DNA of 64,000 bases from an uncultured Bacteroidales bacterium (GCA_946413585.1 CAMKLG010000006.1:1-64000); one strand, 5' to 3'; counted from the stretch's first letter, positions 40,820-49,645 are shown. Notes: a model not told the origin generated them from the letters alone. Translations and numbers: made by a program.

Positions 40820-41488
40820 ATGTTCCATAAGATTGTTTGGCTGCGTTTTCTTTTTGGCGTGTTGTTCTGTAGCACGTCAATCTTGTTGCTTGTTTCGTGT
40901 GGACGGTCTGACAAACAGGTAGTTAACCCAATATTGGTTGACACCTTATCTGAAGAGAAGTCGTTGAACGAAACGAACAACAATCTTCAAAGCAAGAGTC
41001 GGACAAACTTGCCTTACGTGCTGCCCATCGACAGCTTGTGGGAATATTATGATGCAGCTTGGACAACGTCCGGCAGATGCAACAGACCCGAGATATTTGA
41101 TGACGACAGCAGTAAAAACTTGATGTGCGGCTTTTATACTGTGTTAGATTCTCGTTCAAGTTCTTCACCGCCTATAGTTGCAAGCATTATTGTCTCCTAT
41201 CGCAAGAACAAGTCCTGGAAAAGTTCAGACACTACGCAAAAAATCAGGATGATTCACGTCAAGGACAGATTGTTTACCCTGCCCATCGCCCCTTTTCACG
41301 TAGGAGAGCCCATCAGATGCATAAAAGACAAGGCTGTGTTTAAGAAAGACTGCTACCTTTGTTACTCCGGTGAAAAATACCGTTATGTGGTTCAGTCTTC
41401 TAAAGACACCATCCAACAGTTTTATGTTCTGCCTCATGATCTGACGAGCGACTGGCCACGGATTTTAAAATATGTTGAAACTTACTAA
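40820..41488 (+). CDS. Lipoprotein of unknown function
   Basis: 222 residues with a hydrophobic N-terminus and lipobox LLVSCG (Cys at about 27). The mature region is soluble, rich in Ser, Asp and Lys, with no motif I recognise (SSSSPPIVASIIVSYRKN in the middle, CYLCYSGEKYRYVV later). Outer-membrane attachment is expected. The next gene begins two bases after the stop. Confidence 0.65.
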   Translation: MFHKIVWLRFLFGVLFCSTSILLLVSCGRSDKQVVNPILVDTLSEEKSLNETNNNLQSKSRTNLPYVLPIDSLWEYYDAAWTTSGRCNRPEIFDDDSSKNLMCGFYTVLDSRSSSSPPIVASIIVSYRKNKSWKSSDTTQKIRMIHVKDRLFTLPIAPFHVGEPIRCIKDKAVFKKDCYLCYSGEKYRYVVQSSKDTIQQFYVLPHDLTSDWPRILKYVETY

Positions 41489-41490
41489 AA

Positions 41491-41802
41491 ATGAATGCTA
41501 TAATAAATTGGTTCGTCATCTTGGTAGTCGTTGTTTTGCAATTAGACAGGCTATTAGTGTGTTATAAAGTGACGGATTTGATACAAAACGAAAATGCAGA
41601 TGTGTATAAACACTATAAAGGCCCATATAGCTTGATCAAGAAGAAACGTCTTGTACTGAATTCCATCTGGTTCACCAAAAAAGATCGTGAAAAACTCTCC
41701 TCTGAATGCAAAAGACTTTTTTTACGACAACGAATAGACATTATAGGCTCTGTTTTGGTCGTCATTCTATGGATTGTTTTGATTGTTGCCATTAATTATT
41801 GA
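41491..41802 (+). CDS. Two-segment membrane protein of unknown function
   Basis: 103 residues with membrane segments at both ends (INWFVILVVVVLQLDRLLV and IIGSVLVVILWIVLIVAIN) and a basic cytoplasmic loop (YSLIKKKRLVLNSIW). It follows the lipoprotein gene by two bases and is presumably translated with it. No family recognised. Confidence 0.6.
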   Translation: MNAIINWFVILVVVVLQLDRLLVCYKVTDLIQNENADVYKHYKGPYSLIKKKRLVLNSIWFTKKDREKLSSECKRLFLRQRIDIIGSVLVVILWIVLIVAINY

Positions 41803-41864
41803 TTCAAGTTTCGGAAGTCCCAATATATTGCAAGACACAGGGTCAGTGGTTATGCTTTTTTTGC

Positions 41865-41872
41865 TATTTTTG
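41865..41872 (+). promoter_or_regulatory. Promoter -7 element of the CdiI-like gene
   Basis: TATTTTTG, 11 bases before an ATG (41884) opening the six-codon frame MKKFLL, whose TGA overlaps the ATG of the real gene at 41901. Confidence 0.55.
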
Positions 41873-41900
41873 TCGTGTTTTCTATGAAAAAGTTTCTGCT

Positions 41901-42365
41901 ATGAAAAAGCCTAAAAGTCTGAACAAAAATTACATGAGAAGTATCTGCCAGTTAGAAGGATGGGATTGGAAAGGCGAGACAATAACCGAAGATGACGGTA
42001 TGGTTGTCTACCGCTCTTACCAACTCACCCAAAAACCGCTTAAGGCTCTCTCTCCCGAGGATATTCGTTTTTTGATCGGTCAACAATGTGGACTCCCCTA
42101 TCTAGTGCCAATGGCATTGGAAATTTTGGAAAGGGATTTTTTCATTGAAACAGAATACTACAAAGGCGATTTAGTCGAGGCTTTGCTGCAAATTAAGGAT
42201 GACAACAAATACGATTATTGGCCAAGTCACCCTATGGAAAAAGCAAGATTCTGTGAAATGTACAAGAAAAATCAAGAAAACATGGAGGAGGTTCTAGATG
42301 TGTCTGTGTCTGGGCATATCATCAAAGAAATCAGAAAGCAATTCGATAAATTCTGTATGCAATAA
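41901..42365 (+). CDS. CdiI-type contact-dependent inhibition immunity protein (orphan)
   Basis: 154 residues. The core LSPEDIRFLIGQQCGLPYLVP followed by MALEILERDFFIETEYYKGDL, cited here as DIRFLIGQQ, GLPYLVPMALEIL and YYKGDL, is the signature of the CdiI_3-type immunity family of contact-dependent growth inhibition systems. Such proteins bind the toxin tip of a neighbouring cell. No CdiA, Rhs or toxin gene is in the window, so it is an orphan that may protect against siblings. The start at 41901 overlaps a six-codon upstream frame (ATGA). Confidence 0.75.
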   Translation: MKKPKSLNKNYMRSICQLEGWDWKGETITEDDGMVVYRSYQLTQKPLKALSPEDIRFLIGQQCGLPYLVPMALEILERDFFIETEYYKGDLVEALLQIKDDNKYDYWPSHPMEKARFCEMYKKNQENMEEVLDVSVSGHIIKEIRKQFDKFCMQ

Positions 42366-42398
42366 GATAATACGATCAGTCAACTATTGTGCTAGATT

Positions 42399-42422
42399 GT
42401 TGTCCTAGTTGTCCAAATTGTC
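42399..42422 (+). repeat. GTTGTC triple repeat, island copy at the right edge
   Basis: Units at 42399, 42408 and a changed one (ATTGTC) at 42417, spacers CTA and CAA, followed by GTTC. It is the last copy, next to the dpp5 promoter. Confidence 0.75.
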
Positions 42423-42463
42423 GTTCAAATAAAAATCCACAGCGGTTGAACGGACAAAAAGTG

Positions 42464-42471
42464 TATTTTTG
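42464..42471 (+). promoter_or_regulatory. Promoter -7 element of dpp5
   Basis: TATTTTTG with TTG at 42446-42448, about 44 nt before the start. Confidence 0.6.
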
Positions 42472-42514
42472 CCCTCCGTTTGTCGGAAATATTAAACAAG
42501 CATAATAAGCTAAA

Positions 42515-44596
42515 ATGAAGAAAACTTTTTTCTGTTTATCATTGGTTATGATAATGGTAAGTGGTTGTAAACAAGCAAAAAACGAGAACAACAGCGCGGC
42601 AATATGCAAAGAGAACCGCGAGACGCCCGACTTCTCGAAGGGCGTGATGGATGAGAAAATCCTTTGGTATTTGGGACGGTTGGGCGACGTGCAGGTTTCG
42701 CCCGACGGCAAAACGTTGCTCTACGCAGTGACCTACTATGACTACCGCGTAAACAAAGGCAATACAGAACTTTACACCATGCCGGCTACGGGCGGCGAAC
42801 CTACTCGTATCACCGTTTCCGAAGAGAACGAGATGCAACCGATTTGGCGTCCCGATGGCAAAAAAATCGCCTACCTCCGCGCCAACGACAAGGGGATGCA
42901 GATTTGGGAATCCGATCCCGATGGCAAAAACGCCAAGACCATCAGCAATGTGGATGGCGACATCAACGGTTTCAGCTATGCGCCTGATATGAAACACATT
43001 TGCTATTTCCAAAATGTGCAATTAGAGCAAACCATTGCGGAACGTTATCCAGACCTGCCTGATGCCGACGCGATGATTTACGACGACCTGATGTACCGCC
43101 ACTGGAACTACTGGGCCGACGGCACTTACAGCCATCTTATCGTGATTGACTACCCCTCCATGGACAACGCCGTGGATTTGCTGGAGAATCAGAAGTTCCA
43201 CTGTCCGAACCCGCCGTTCGGAGGTATGGAGGAGGTGGCCTGGCTTCCCGATGGCAGCAAACTAGTTTATTGCTGTAAGAAGCTGACAGGTAAGGAGTTC
43301 GCAGAGAGCACCAACACCGATATTTATCTCTATGATTTGAACACGAAGACCACCCAGAATCTGACGGAGTTCAACAAGGGTTACGATATGGACCCGGTAA
43401 TCTCTCCCGACGGCAAGAAGATGGTGTGGTGGAACATGAAAACCGATGGGTTTGAATCGGAAAAGCACAGTTTGATGATTTATGACTTCCAAACAGGCAC
43501 TGCGGACGACTATAGTACTGATTTTGACCAAGATGCGACTGGCTTTGCATGGAGTGAGGACAGCAAAACCGTTTATTTCATCAGTTGCATTGAAGCCACG
43601 CATCATGTTTATAAGATGAATGTTGAATCGCGCATCATCGAGCAAATCACGAATGGTGATTACGACTACAACACCGTGCAAGTAGATGGCAATCAGCTGA
43701 TTGTCACGCGCACCACACACGCCGATCCCTCCGAAATCTACGCAGTACAACTCAACAACAAGTCGGTGAAGCAGCTCAGTTTCATTAACAAAGATGTTTT
43801 AGACAAGATTACACCTGCCAAGACGGTAAAACGTTGGGTAAAAACCACCGACGGCAAGCAGATGCTCGTGTGGGTAATTCTGCCCCCGAACTTCGATTCC
43901 ACTAAGAAATATCCCGCTTTGCTGTATTGTCAAGGCGGACCGCAATCCTCTGTAAGCCAATTCTTCTCCTACCGTTGGAACTTCCAGATGATGGCCGCGC
44001 ACGACTACATCATCGTGGCTCCGAATCGCCGCGGCGTGCCTGGTTTCGGAAGCAAATGGAATGACCAAATCAGCGGCGACTACGCTGGTCAAAACATGAA
44101 GGACTACCTCTCTGCCATCGATGATGTGGCGAAAGAACCTTATGTGGATGAGAACCGATTGGGCTGTGTAGGAGCAAGTTACGGTGGATTCAGTGTCTAT
44201 TGGCTCGCCGGGCACCACGAAAAACGCTTCAAGGCGTTCATCGCACACTGCGGTATGTTCAACTTAATAAGTTGGTACGGCACTACCGAGGAACTCTTCT
44301 TCGCCAACCATGACATCGGAGGCCCTTATTGGGCAAAACAGGTACCCAACACCTACAACTTCTCGCCACACAAATTCGTGGGTCTTTGGGACACCCCGAT
44401 TTTGGTCATCCACGGCGGCAAGGACTTCCGCATCCCCTACACCGAGGGTATGCAGGCTTTCGACGCTGCTCAAATGCAGGGCATTCCGAGTCGTTTCCTC
44501 TTCTTTCCAGAAGAGTGCCACTTCGTCTCGAAACCTCAAAACTCCATGTTGTGGCAGAGAGAGTTCTTTAGGTGGCTGGATCAGTGGCTGAAATAG
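42515..44596 (+). CDS. S9 family dipeptidyl peptidase, DPP5-like
   Basis: A 693-residue exported serine peptidase, lipobox VSGCKQ with Cys at about 18. A WD-like propeller (GDVQVSPDGKTLLYAV and SPDGKKMVWW repeats) precedes the hydrolase domain: nucleophile GASYGGFS, Asp in GGKDFRIP and His in EECHFV. The spacing fits DPP5 of Porphyromonas, which releases dipeptides after hydrophobic residues at P1. It is not closely related to the DPP4 copy at 24 kb. The TAG stop lies in a TAGCTGTTGGC repeat. Confidence 0.88.
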   Translation: MKKTFFCLSLVMIMVSGCKQAKNENNSAAICKENRETPDFSKGVMDEKILWYLGRLGDVQVSPDGKTLLYAVTYYDYRVNKGNTELYTMPATGGEPTRITVSEENEMQPIWRPDGKKIAYLRANDKGMQIWESDPDGKNAKTISNVDGDINGFSYAPDMKHICYFQNVQLEQTIAERYPDLPDADAMIYDDLMYRHWNYWADGTYSHLIVIDYPSMDNAVDLLENQKFHCPNPPFGGMEEVAWLPDGSKLVYCCKKLTGKEFAESTNTDIYLYDLNTKTTQNLTEFNKGYDMDPVISPDGKKMVWWNMKTDGFESEKHSLMIYDFQTGTADDYSTDFDQDATGFAWSEDSKTVYFISCIEATHHVYKMNVESRIIEQITNGDYDYNTVQVDGNQLIVTRTTHADPSEIYAVQLNNKSVKQLSFINKDVLDKITPAKTVKRWVKTTDGKQMLVWVILPPNFDSTKKYPALLYCQGGPQSSVSQFFSYRWNFQMMAAHDYIIVAPNRRGVPGFGSKWNDQISGDYAGQNMKDYLSAIDDVAKEPYVDENRLGCVGASYGGFSVYWLAGHHEKRFKAFIAHCGMFNLISWYGTTEELFFANHDIGGPYWAKQVPNTYNFSPHKFVGLWDTPILVIHGGKDFRIPYTEGMQAFDAAQMQGIPSRFLFFPEECHFVSKPQNSMLWQREFFRWLDQWLK

Positions 44597-44684
44597 CTGT
44601 TGGCTAAGACATAGACTTAATCTTAGACCCTTTAACCCCTAACCCCTAAACCTTAAACCCTAAACCCTAAACCTTAACCCACAA
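44597..44684. repeat. Telomere-like CCCTAAA repeat block
   Basis: After TAGCTGTTGGCTAAG comes a run of CCCCTAAC, CCCTAAAC, CTTAAACC, CCTAAACC and CCTTAACC units, seven to eight bases each, from 44628 to the LptF/G start. No gene. The AACCC end lies seven bases from the ATG. Confidence 0.75.
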
Positions 44685-45818
44685 ATGAACCCACTCTCTC
44701 GTATAAAGGAGCTGAACGAACGTTTTAAGGAGAAGATCGGCTGGAAAATTCTGGACAGCTATCTACTCAAGAAGATGTTGGGTTCGGTGTTATTCTCCAT
44801 TTCGCTGTTGATGATTGTTGTGATTGTTTTCGACGTCTCCGAAAACATCCATCGCTTCATGGGTCACGATATTCCTGCAAAAGAGGTAATTACGGGTTAT
44901 TACTTCAATTTCATCCCCTATTTCATTAATCTTTTCATACCTCTATTCACCTTTATCAGTGTCATTTGGTTCACTTCAAAACTCTCGTCACGCAACGAAA
45001 TCATCTCCATTTTCGATAACGGCATCAGTTTCAACCGAATGCTGGTACCCTACATCGCTGGCGCGGTCATTATCATGATACTCTCCTTGATATTGTCCAA
45101 CTTCATCGTGCCCAACACCAACCGAAAATTGAACGATTTTAAGTACAAGTATTTCGGGAAACACCATGTATCAACCTCTTATCAGCATGTCAAAAATTCT
45201 AAAAACAGCTACGTTTTCGTAGAACGATGGGACAAAATGGAGGACATAGGCTATAATTTCACATACGAAGAATTTTCCAACAACGCCATTCGGAAAAAAA
45301 TATCTGCACAGACAATTGATTACGATGAAGAGCAGCAAGTATGGCATTTGCACCAATTTATAAATCGTGAAATCACTGAAGACGGGGATGAGCTTATTAT
45401 TACAGGCGAAGAGATGGATACCACGTTTAATCTCAAGCCCATGAACCTCTATCAAGATGCATTTATCAGTGAGACAATGTCCTACACGGAATTACGACAG
45501 TTTATCAAGGAAGAGAAGATGCGCGGTTCGTCGCTGCTGGCAAATTACCAAATTGAACAGCACAAACGTTTGGCAAATCCATTGGGCATACTGATAATGA
45601 CGCTGTTAGGTCTAAGCGTGTCGTGTCGGAAAAACACACGCGGGGTCGGCGTGCACATCTTTATCGGAATGGGACTGGCTTTTACGTTCATCTTTTTACA
45701 ACAGATTTCCACGGTATTCTCCGTCTCCGGCGGATTGCCTCCCATTCTTGGCACTTGGCTTCCGAATCTTATTTACTTGGCCATCACCATCGTGATGCTG
45801 AAATGGACACCCAAATAA
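44685..45818 (+). CDS. LptF/LptG family lipopolysaccharide export permease
   Basis: A 377-residue YjgP/YjgQ protein: part of the LptBFG transporter that extracts LPS from the inner membrane. First membrane helices YLLKKMLGSVLFSISLLMIV, cited as KKMLGSVLF and SLLMIVVIVF, then FINLFIPLFTFISVIWF, a periplasmic beta-jellyroll domain (about 140-265) and three helices at the end (HKRLANPLGILIMTLLGLSVSC in parts). Family position alone does not tell LptF from LptG. The ABC partner and the second permease are not in the window. Confidence 0.9.
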   Translation: MNPLSRIKELNERFKEKIGWKILDSYLLKKMLGSVLFSISLLMIVVIVFDVSENIHRFMGHDIPAKEVITGYYFNFIPYFINLFIPLFTFISVIWFTSKLSSRNEIISIFDNGISFNRMLVPYIAGAVIIMILSLILSNFIVPNTNRKLNDFKYKYFGKHHVSTSYQHVKNSKNSYVFVERWDKMEDIGYNFTYEEFSNNAIRKKISAQTIDYDEEQQVWHLHQFINREITEDGDELIITGEEMDTTFNLKPMNLYQDAFISETMSYTELRQFIKEEKMRGSSLLANYQIEQHKRLANPLGILIMTLLGLSVSCRKNTRGVGVHIFIGMGLAFTFIFLQQISTVFSVSGGLPPILGTWLPNLIYLAITIVMLKWTPK

Positions 45819-45947
45819 TAGTAAAGAGTGAAAAAATGCGAAAATCGGGGAAATTTATTTACAATTAATAGTAAATATTTTCTGAAACATTTAGTTTTCA
45901 AGGAGATATTTTTCTGAGGAAAGTCACAACTGAGTAGAAAAAAAGCG

Positions 45948-45955
45948 TACCTTTG
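45948..45955 (+). promoter_or_regulatory. Promoter -7 element of recA
   Basis: TACCTTTG, 28 nt before the ATG. No LexA-type operator (palindrome) was recognised in the 164-base gap. Confidence 0.6.
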
Positions 45956-45982
45956 CGACCTCATTTTATAAATTACATCAAA

Positions 45983-47005
45983 ATGGAAAAAGAAGAAATT
46001 AAAAACAATGTGAATGCTGAGAAACTGAAAGTACTCAATTCCACACTCGAAAAACTTGAAAAAACTTTCGGAAAAGGCTCTATCATGCGCATGGGTGAGA
46101 CCCATATCGAAGAGATGGACGTGATTTCCACCGGTTCCATCGGCTTGGATACCGCGCTGGGCGTGGGCGGCTTTCCGAAAGGCAGAATCGTAGAGATTTA
46201 CGGACCTGAATCTTCCGGTAAAACCACGTTGGCCATCCATGCCATCGCGGAAGCGCAGAAACAGGGTGGAATCGCTGCGTTCATTGACGCGGAACATGCC
46301 TTCGACCGTTTCTATGCCGAAAAACTGGGCGTGAACACTGCCGAACTGCTTATTTCACAACCCGACAACGGTGAACAAGCCCTCGAAATCGCGGATAATT
46401 TGATTCGCTCCGGTGCCATTGACATCATCGTCATCGACTCCGTGGCAGCTCTTACCCCAAAGAGCGAAATAGAAGGTGACATGGGCGACTCCAAAGTTGG
46501 CCTGCAAGCGCGTTTGATGTCACAAGCATTGCGTAAACTTACCGCAACTATCAATAAAACAGGCTGTTGCTGTATCTTCATCAACCAATTGCGTGAAAAG
46601 ATAGGTATTCTGTTCGGCAATCCCGAAACGACCACTGGCGGTAACGCGCTGAAGTTCTACGCTTCTGTGCGTCTGGATATTCGCCGTCAGACCCAAATCA
46701 AAGATGGGGACACAGCCATCGGCAACCACGTGAAAGTCAAAGTGGTGAAAAACAAGGTCGCGCCTCCATTCCGCACCGCAGAGTTTGACATCATGTTCGG
46801 CGAAGGTATCTCCAAAGCTGGCGAAATCGTGGACTTAGGTGTTGAATACAACATCATCAAAAAGTCCGGTTCCTGGTTCTCCTACGGCGACTCCAAACTG
46901 GCGCAAGGTCGTGATAGTGTGAAGCAGCTTCTAAACGACAATCCCGAGCTCTCCGACGAAATCGAAGCGAAAATCCGCGAAGCGATCAAGGAAAATATGA
47001 AATAA
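45983..47005 (+). CDS. recA: Recombinase RecA
   Basis: 340 residues. Walker [12 protein letters not shown] at about 75, [29 protein letters not shown] in parts ([18 protein letters not shown]), loop L2 NQLREKIG...NPETTTGG and the C-domain are intact. RecA pairs and exchanges DNA strands and activates LexA. The start MEKEEIKNN at 45983 is given by the promoter. The usual Bacteroidetes form; the stop is followed by an inverted repeat that may act as terminator. Confidence 0.96.
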   Translation: MEKEEIKNNVNAEKLKVLNSTLEKLEKTFGKGSIMRMGETHIEEMDVISTGSIGLDTALGVGGFPKGRIVEIYGPESSGKTTLAIHAIAEAQKQGGIAAFIDAEHAFDRFYAEKLGVNTAELLISQPDNGEQALEIADNLIRSGAIDIIVIDSVAALTPKSEIEGDMGDSKVGLQARLMSQALRKLTATINKTGCCCIFINQLREKIGILFGNPETTTGGNALKFYASVRLDIRRQTQIKDGDTAIGNHVKVKVVKNKVAPPFRTAEFDIMFGEGISKAGEIVDLGVEYNIIKKSGSWFSYGDSKLAQGRDSVKQLLNDNPELSDEIEAKIREAIKENMK

Positions 47006-47094
47006 TGGCTGTTGGCCGTTGGCTATTGGCTTTTCGCCTATTTCGACCCAAAGCCAATAGCTAATAGCCAAAAGCTAAAAGCTAAAATAACAGA
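47006..47094. repeat. TTGGCTATTGGC inverted repeat between recA and the TPR gene
   Basis: TGGCTGTTGGCCGTTGG starts the block. GCTATTGGCTTT and AAAGCCAATAGC form a perfect 12-bp stem with a 16-base loop, then TAATAGCC, AAAAGCT and AAAAGCT units lead to the next start. It probably folds in the recA 3' end. Confidence 0.7.
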
Positions 47095-48093
47095 ATGAAA
47101 AAAACGATCACCATCCTACTGGCACTGTTGTTAGTCTTCGGTTACGGCTGCAAAAACAAAAATCAATATGCGGATTTGCCAGAAGAACTGGCGGAACTTT
47201 GCATCAACATCGACAAACACCCGAAAAAGTCCGAGAATTATTACAAAAGGGCTCAATATTATTACCTTCATGAAGATATTGACAAGGGCATTGCTGATAT
47301 GCAGACGGCCATCAAACTGGCACCTGACAGCAGCAAGTATTATGTGATGCTTTCCGACCTCTATTTCGCACAGCATGAAACCGACCTGACGGAAGAGATG
47401 TTATTGAAAGCCATTTCCAAGGACAAAAGTAACAACGAAGCTCGTTTGAAACTGGCTGAGCTTCAGTTCCATACACGTCAATTTGAAGATTGCGAAAAAA
47501 CAATTGACGAAGCAGTGCAACGTCAGCCGCACAATCCGAAAGCATACTTAATTAAGGCTTTTATGCTGAAAGACATGCAAGACACCATCGGTTATCTGCG
47601 TATGTTGCAATTAGTTATAGACCAAGATCCCACAGAGACGAAAGCTTTCTTGGAACTTGGCTACTTCTATCAGCAACAAAACGACCCCATTGCGGTGTCT
47701 TATTATCAGAATGGCTTGAAAGCAGATCCGAACAACGTGGAACTGCATTACAATTTGGGCAAAATGTTCCAAGATATGGATAAAATCGAGGAAGCGGAGC
47801 AAGAATACAAAACGGCCATTGCCATCGATTCCACCCATATCCCCTCCCTTAACAACTTGGGGTACTTATACTTGGATGACAATATCAAGAAATACGACGA
47901 GGCTGTGAAACTCTTCACGCAGGTGCTGCAAATCAACCCGAAATTCGTGTATGCGCTCTGCAATCGCGGGGTGGCATACGAGTATTTGGGCAACTATCCT
48001 GCCGCACGCAAAGACTATGAAGAGACCTTAAAGCTCTCCACCAATTTCGAACCGGCCATCAAAGGGCTGAATCGTTTGGACAAACTTCAATAG
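47095..48093 (+). CDS. TPR lipoprotein
   Basis: 332 residues, lipobox FGYGCKN (Cys at about 19), then eight or so TPR helix pairs; repeated motif such as YYKRAQYYYLHEDIDKGIADM and AYLIKAFMLKDMQD, NLGYLYLDDNIKKYDEAVKLF and NRGVAYEYLGNYPAARKDYEE (given by pieces). TPRs bind partner proteins. A periplasmic or outer-membrane adaptor is likely; the client is unknown. It starts after the recA repeat and is 12 bases upstream of ruvB. Confidence 0.85.
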   Translation: MKKTITILLALLLVFGYGCKNKNQYADLPEELAELCINIDKHPKKSENYYKRAQYYYLHEDIDKGIADMQTAIKLAPDSSKYYVMLSDLYFAQHETDLTEEMLLKAISKDKSNNEARLKLAELQFHTRQFEDCEKTIDEAVQRQPHNPKAYLIKAFMLKDMQDTIGYLRMLQLVIDQDPTETKAFLELGYFYQQQNDPIAVSYYQNGLKADPNNVELHYNLGKMFQDMDKIEEAEQEYKTAIAIDSTHIPSLNNLGYLYLDDNIKKYDEAVKLFTQVLQINPKFVYALCNRGVAYEYLGNYPAARKDYEETLKLSTNFEPAIKGLNRLDKLQ

Positions 48094-48105
48094 TGAGTAA
48101 CTACT

Positions 48106-49131
48106 ATGAACGAGAATTTAGATCCCACCCAACAGCATCTATCGGCTTCTGACAAGGAGTTTGAACGCGCGATACGCCCTGCGCAATTCACTGATTTCCA
48201 AGGTCAACAGCAGGTTTTGGAAAATCTGATGGTTTTCGTACACGCGGCAAAAGGGCGTGGCGAGGCGCTGGATCACGTCCTGCTGCACGGGCCTCCAGGA
48301 TTAGGTAAAACGACCCTTTCGCACATTATCGGAAACGAAATGGGCGTGAACGTGCGCGTCACCTCCGGACCTGTCATCGACAAACCCGGCGATTTAGCTG
48401 GACTACTGACTAACTTAGAGCCTCACGATGTGCTGTTTATCGATGAGATTCACCGACTTTCGCCCGTGGTGGAGGAGTATCTTTACTCGGCAATGGAGGA
48501 TTATAAAATTGACATCATGATCGATAGCGGTCCAAGTGCACGAAGCGTGCAAATCTCTATCAACCCGTTCACACTGGTGGGAGCCACCACACGTTCTGGC
48601 TTGTTAACGGCACCGTTGCGTTCTCGCTTCGGCATCAATTTGCGTTTGCAATATTATGATGCTCAGACACTTGGCAACATCATCAAACGTTCCGCATCCA
48701 TTTTGGGCATCCCTATTGACGAAGATGCGGCCTACGAAATAGCGAGCCGCAGTCGTGGCACACCACGTATCGCCAATTTGCTATTGCGCCGCGTGCGGGA
48801 CTTCGCCCAAATCAAGGGCGACGGCACAATCACGTTGCCTATCACGCAAATCGCCTTAACCGCATTGAATGTTGACAGGCACGGTTTAGACGAGATGGAT
48901 AACCGTATATTGAGTACTATTATCGAGAAATTCAAGGGTGGTCCGGTAGGATTGAGCACCATTGCCACAGCGGTGGGTGAGGATTCTGGTACCATTGAAG
49001 AGGTCTATGAACCATTCCTGATTCAGGAAGGCTACCTCATGCGCACTCCGCGCGGTCGCGAAGCCACCGACTTGGCATTTGCACATTTGGGGAAATCTCG
49101 GTACGTATCAGGGCAGGGAGAATTGTTCTAG
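48106..49131 (+). CDS. ruvB: Holliday junction ATP-dependent helicase RuvB
   Basis: 341 residues: N-terminal [14 protein letters not shown], Walker [12 protein letters not shown] (about 61), Walker [12 protein letters not shown], sensor GATTRSG and the C-terminal winged helix ([16 protein letters not shown]). RuvB drives branch migration with RuvA. ruvA and ruvC are not in the window. Proximity to recA is a functional match. Terminal [10 protein letters not shown] is typical of the family. Confidence 0.95.
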   Translation: MNENLDPTQQHLSASDKEFERAIRPAQFTDFQGQQQVLENLMVFVHAAKGRGEALDHVLLHGPPGLGKTTLSHIIGNEMGVNVRVTSGPVIDKPGDLAGLLTNLEPHDVLFIDEIHRLSPVVEEYLYSAMEDYKIDIMIDSGPSARSVQISINPFTLVGATTRSGLLTAPLRSRFGINLRLQYYDAQTLGNIIKRSASILGIPIDEDAAYEIASRSRGTPRIANLLLRRVRDFAQIKGDGTITLPITQIALTALNVDRHGLDEMDNRILSTIIEKFKGGPVGLSTIATAVGEDSGTIEEVYEPFLIQEGYLMRTPRGREATDLAFAHLGKSRYVSGQGELF

Positions 49132-49371
49132 GGAAAGCAATTGTATCTCTTAAGCTTGAGATAGGAGAATTTGGTTCATATATAAATCATTGCACAGGAT
49201 GCCGTTTCCGACGAAAGACCCGCGGAAGTACCACCCGTATTTGGATAAGAACAAGTTGCGTAAATTAGGATAGAAAGAGCTATCCTATTCGATGAATTTG
49301 ACATTTTTTTTTGGTCTTCGGCTGCGAATACCAAAAAATCGGTTTGTCTCAATACTGTCTCAGTTTTAACG
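49132..49371. other. Gap between ruvB and tRNA-Gly, no convincing gene
   Basis: Three hairpins are visible: TATCTC/GAGATA at 49144-49163, TAGGATA/TATCCTA at 49266-49287 and TTTTTTGGT/ACCAAAAAA at 49307-49338. A 24-codon frame at 49199 reads MPFPTKDPRKYHPYLDKN, then KLRKLG and TAG; it is too short to judge. No TAnnTTTG promoter precedes it. Confidence 0.4.
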
Positions 49372-49410
49372 AAAAAAATCAGCAACCTACCTTCGTAATT
49401 TGCTGATTTT
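49372..49410. terminator. Terminator of tRNA-Gly, possibly bidirectional
   Basis: AATCAGCAA (49377-49385) and TTGCTGATT (49400-49408) form a perfect 9-bp stem. On the minus strand it is followed by seven T, on the plus strand by TTTATT. Confidence 0.85.
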
Positions 49411-49430
49411 TATTGTTTTGTAAGACTTTG

Positions 49431-49503
49431 AGCGGAAAACGAGACTCGAACTCGCGACCCCAACCTTGGCAAGGTTGTGCTCTACCAACTGAGCTACTTC
49501 CGC
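49431..49503 (-). tRNA. tRNA-Gly (anticodon GCC)
   Basis: 73 nt cloverleaf: acceptor GCGGAAG/TTTCCGC (one G-U), D arm with GCTC...GAGC, anticodon arm with loop TTGCCAA (anticodon GCC), T arm GCGAG-TTCGAGT-CTCGT and discriminator T. CCA is not encoded. A canonical tRNA, unlike the one at 1.35 kb. Confidence 0.95.
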
Positions 49504-49519
49504 TTGCTGAATTCGGCGG

Positions 49520-49527
49520 CAAAAATA
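49520..49527 (-). promoter_or_regulatory. Promoter -7 element of tRNA-Gly
   Basis: TATTTTTG on the minus strand, 16 bases before the tRNA 5' end, divergent from the surface-protein promoter. Confidence 0.65.
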
Positions 49528-49595
49528 CAATTTTTTTTGATTCCACCAACACTTCTAATTTTTTTTTCTTTTGTTCAACATTGACAATTATTTTG

Positions 49596-49603
49596 TACAT
49601 TTG
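49596..49603 (+). promoter_or_regulatory. Promoter -7 element of the T9SS surface-protein gene
   Basis: TACATTTG with TTG at 49571-49573, 42 nt before the ATG at 49646. Confidence 0.6.
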
Positions 49604-49645
49604 CCGCATCTTTGTATCTTATTGATTATTAACACCTACAGTATT

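Noticed and set aside
35949-42422. CRISPR array
   Set aside because: The GTTGTC units are 6 bp with 3-bp gaps and the copies are kilobases apart with genes between; no spacers.
44628-44684. True telomere or contig end
   Set aside because: The array is internal, flanked by intact genes on both sides.
45819-45947. LexA box upstream of recA
   Set aside because: No palindromic operator could be seen; Bacteroidetes SOS boxes are not uniform enough to claim one by eye.
49199-49273. 24-codon frame MPFPTKDPRKYH
   Set aside because: Too short, no promoter, no ribosome site; kept only as a remark on the gap.
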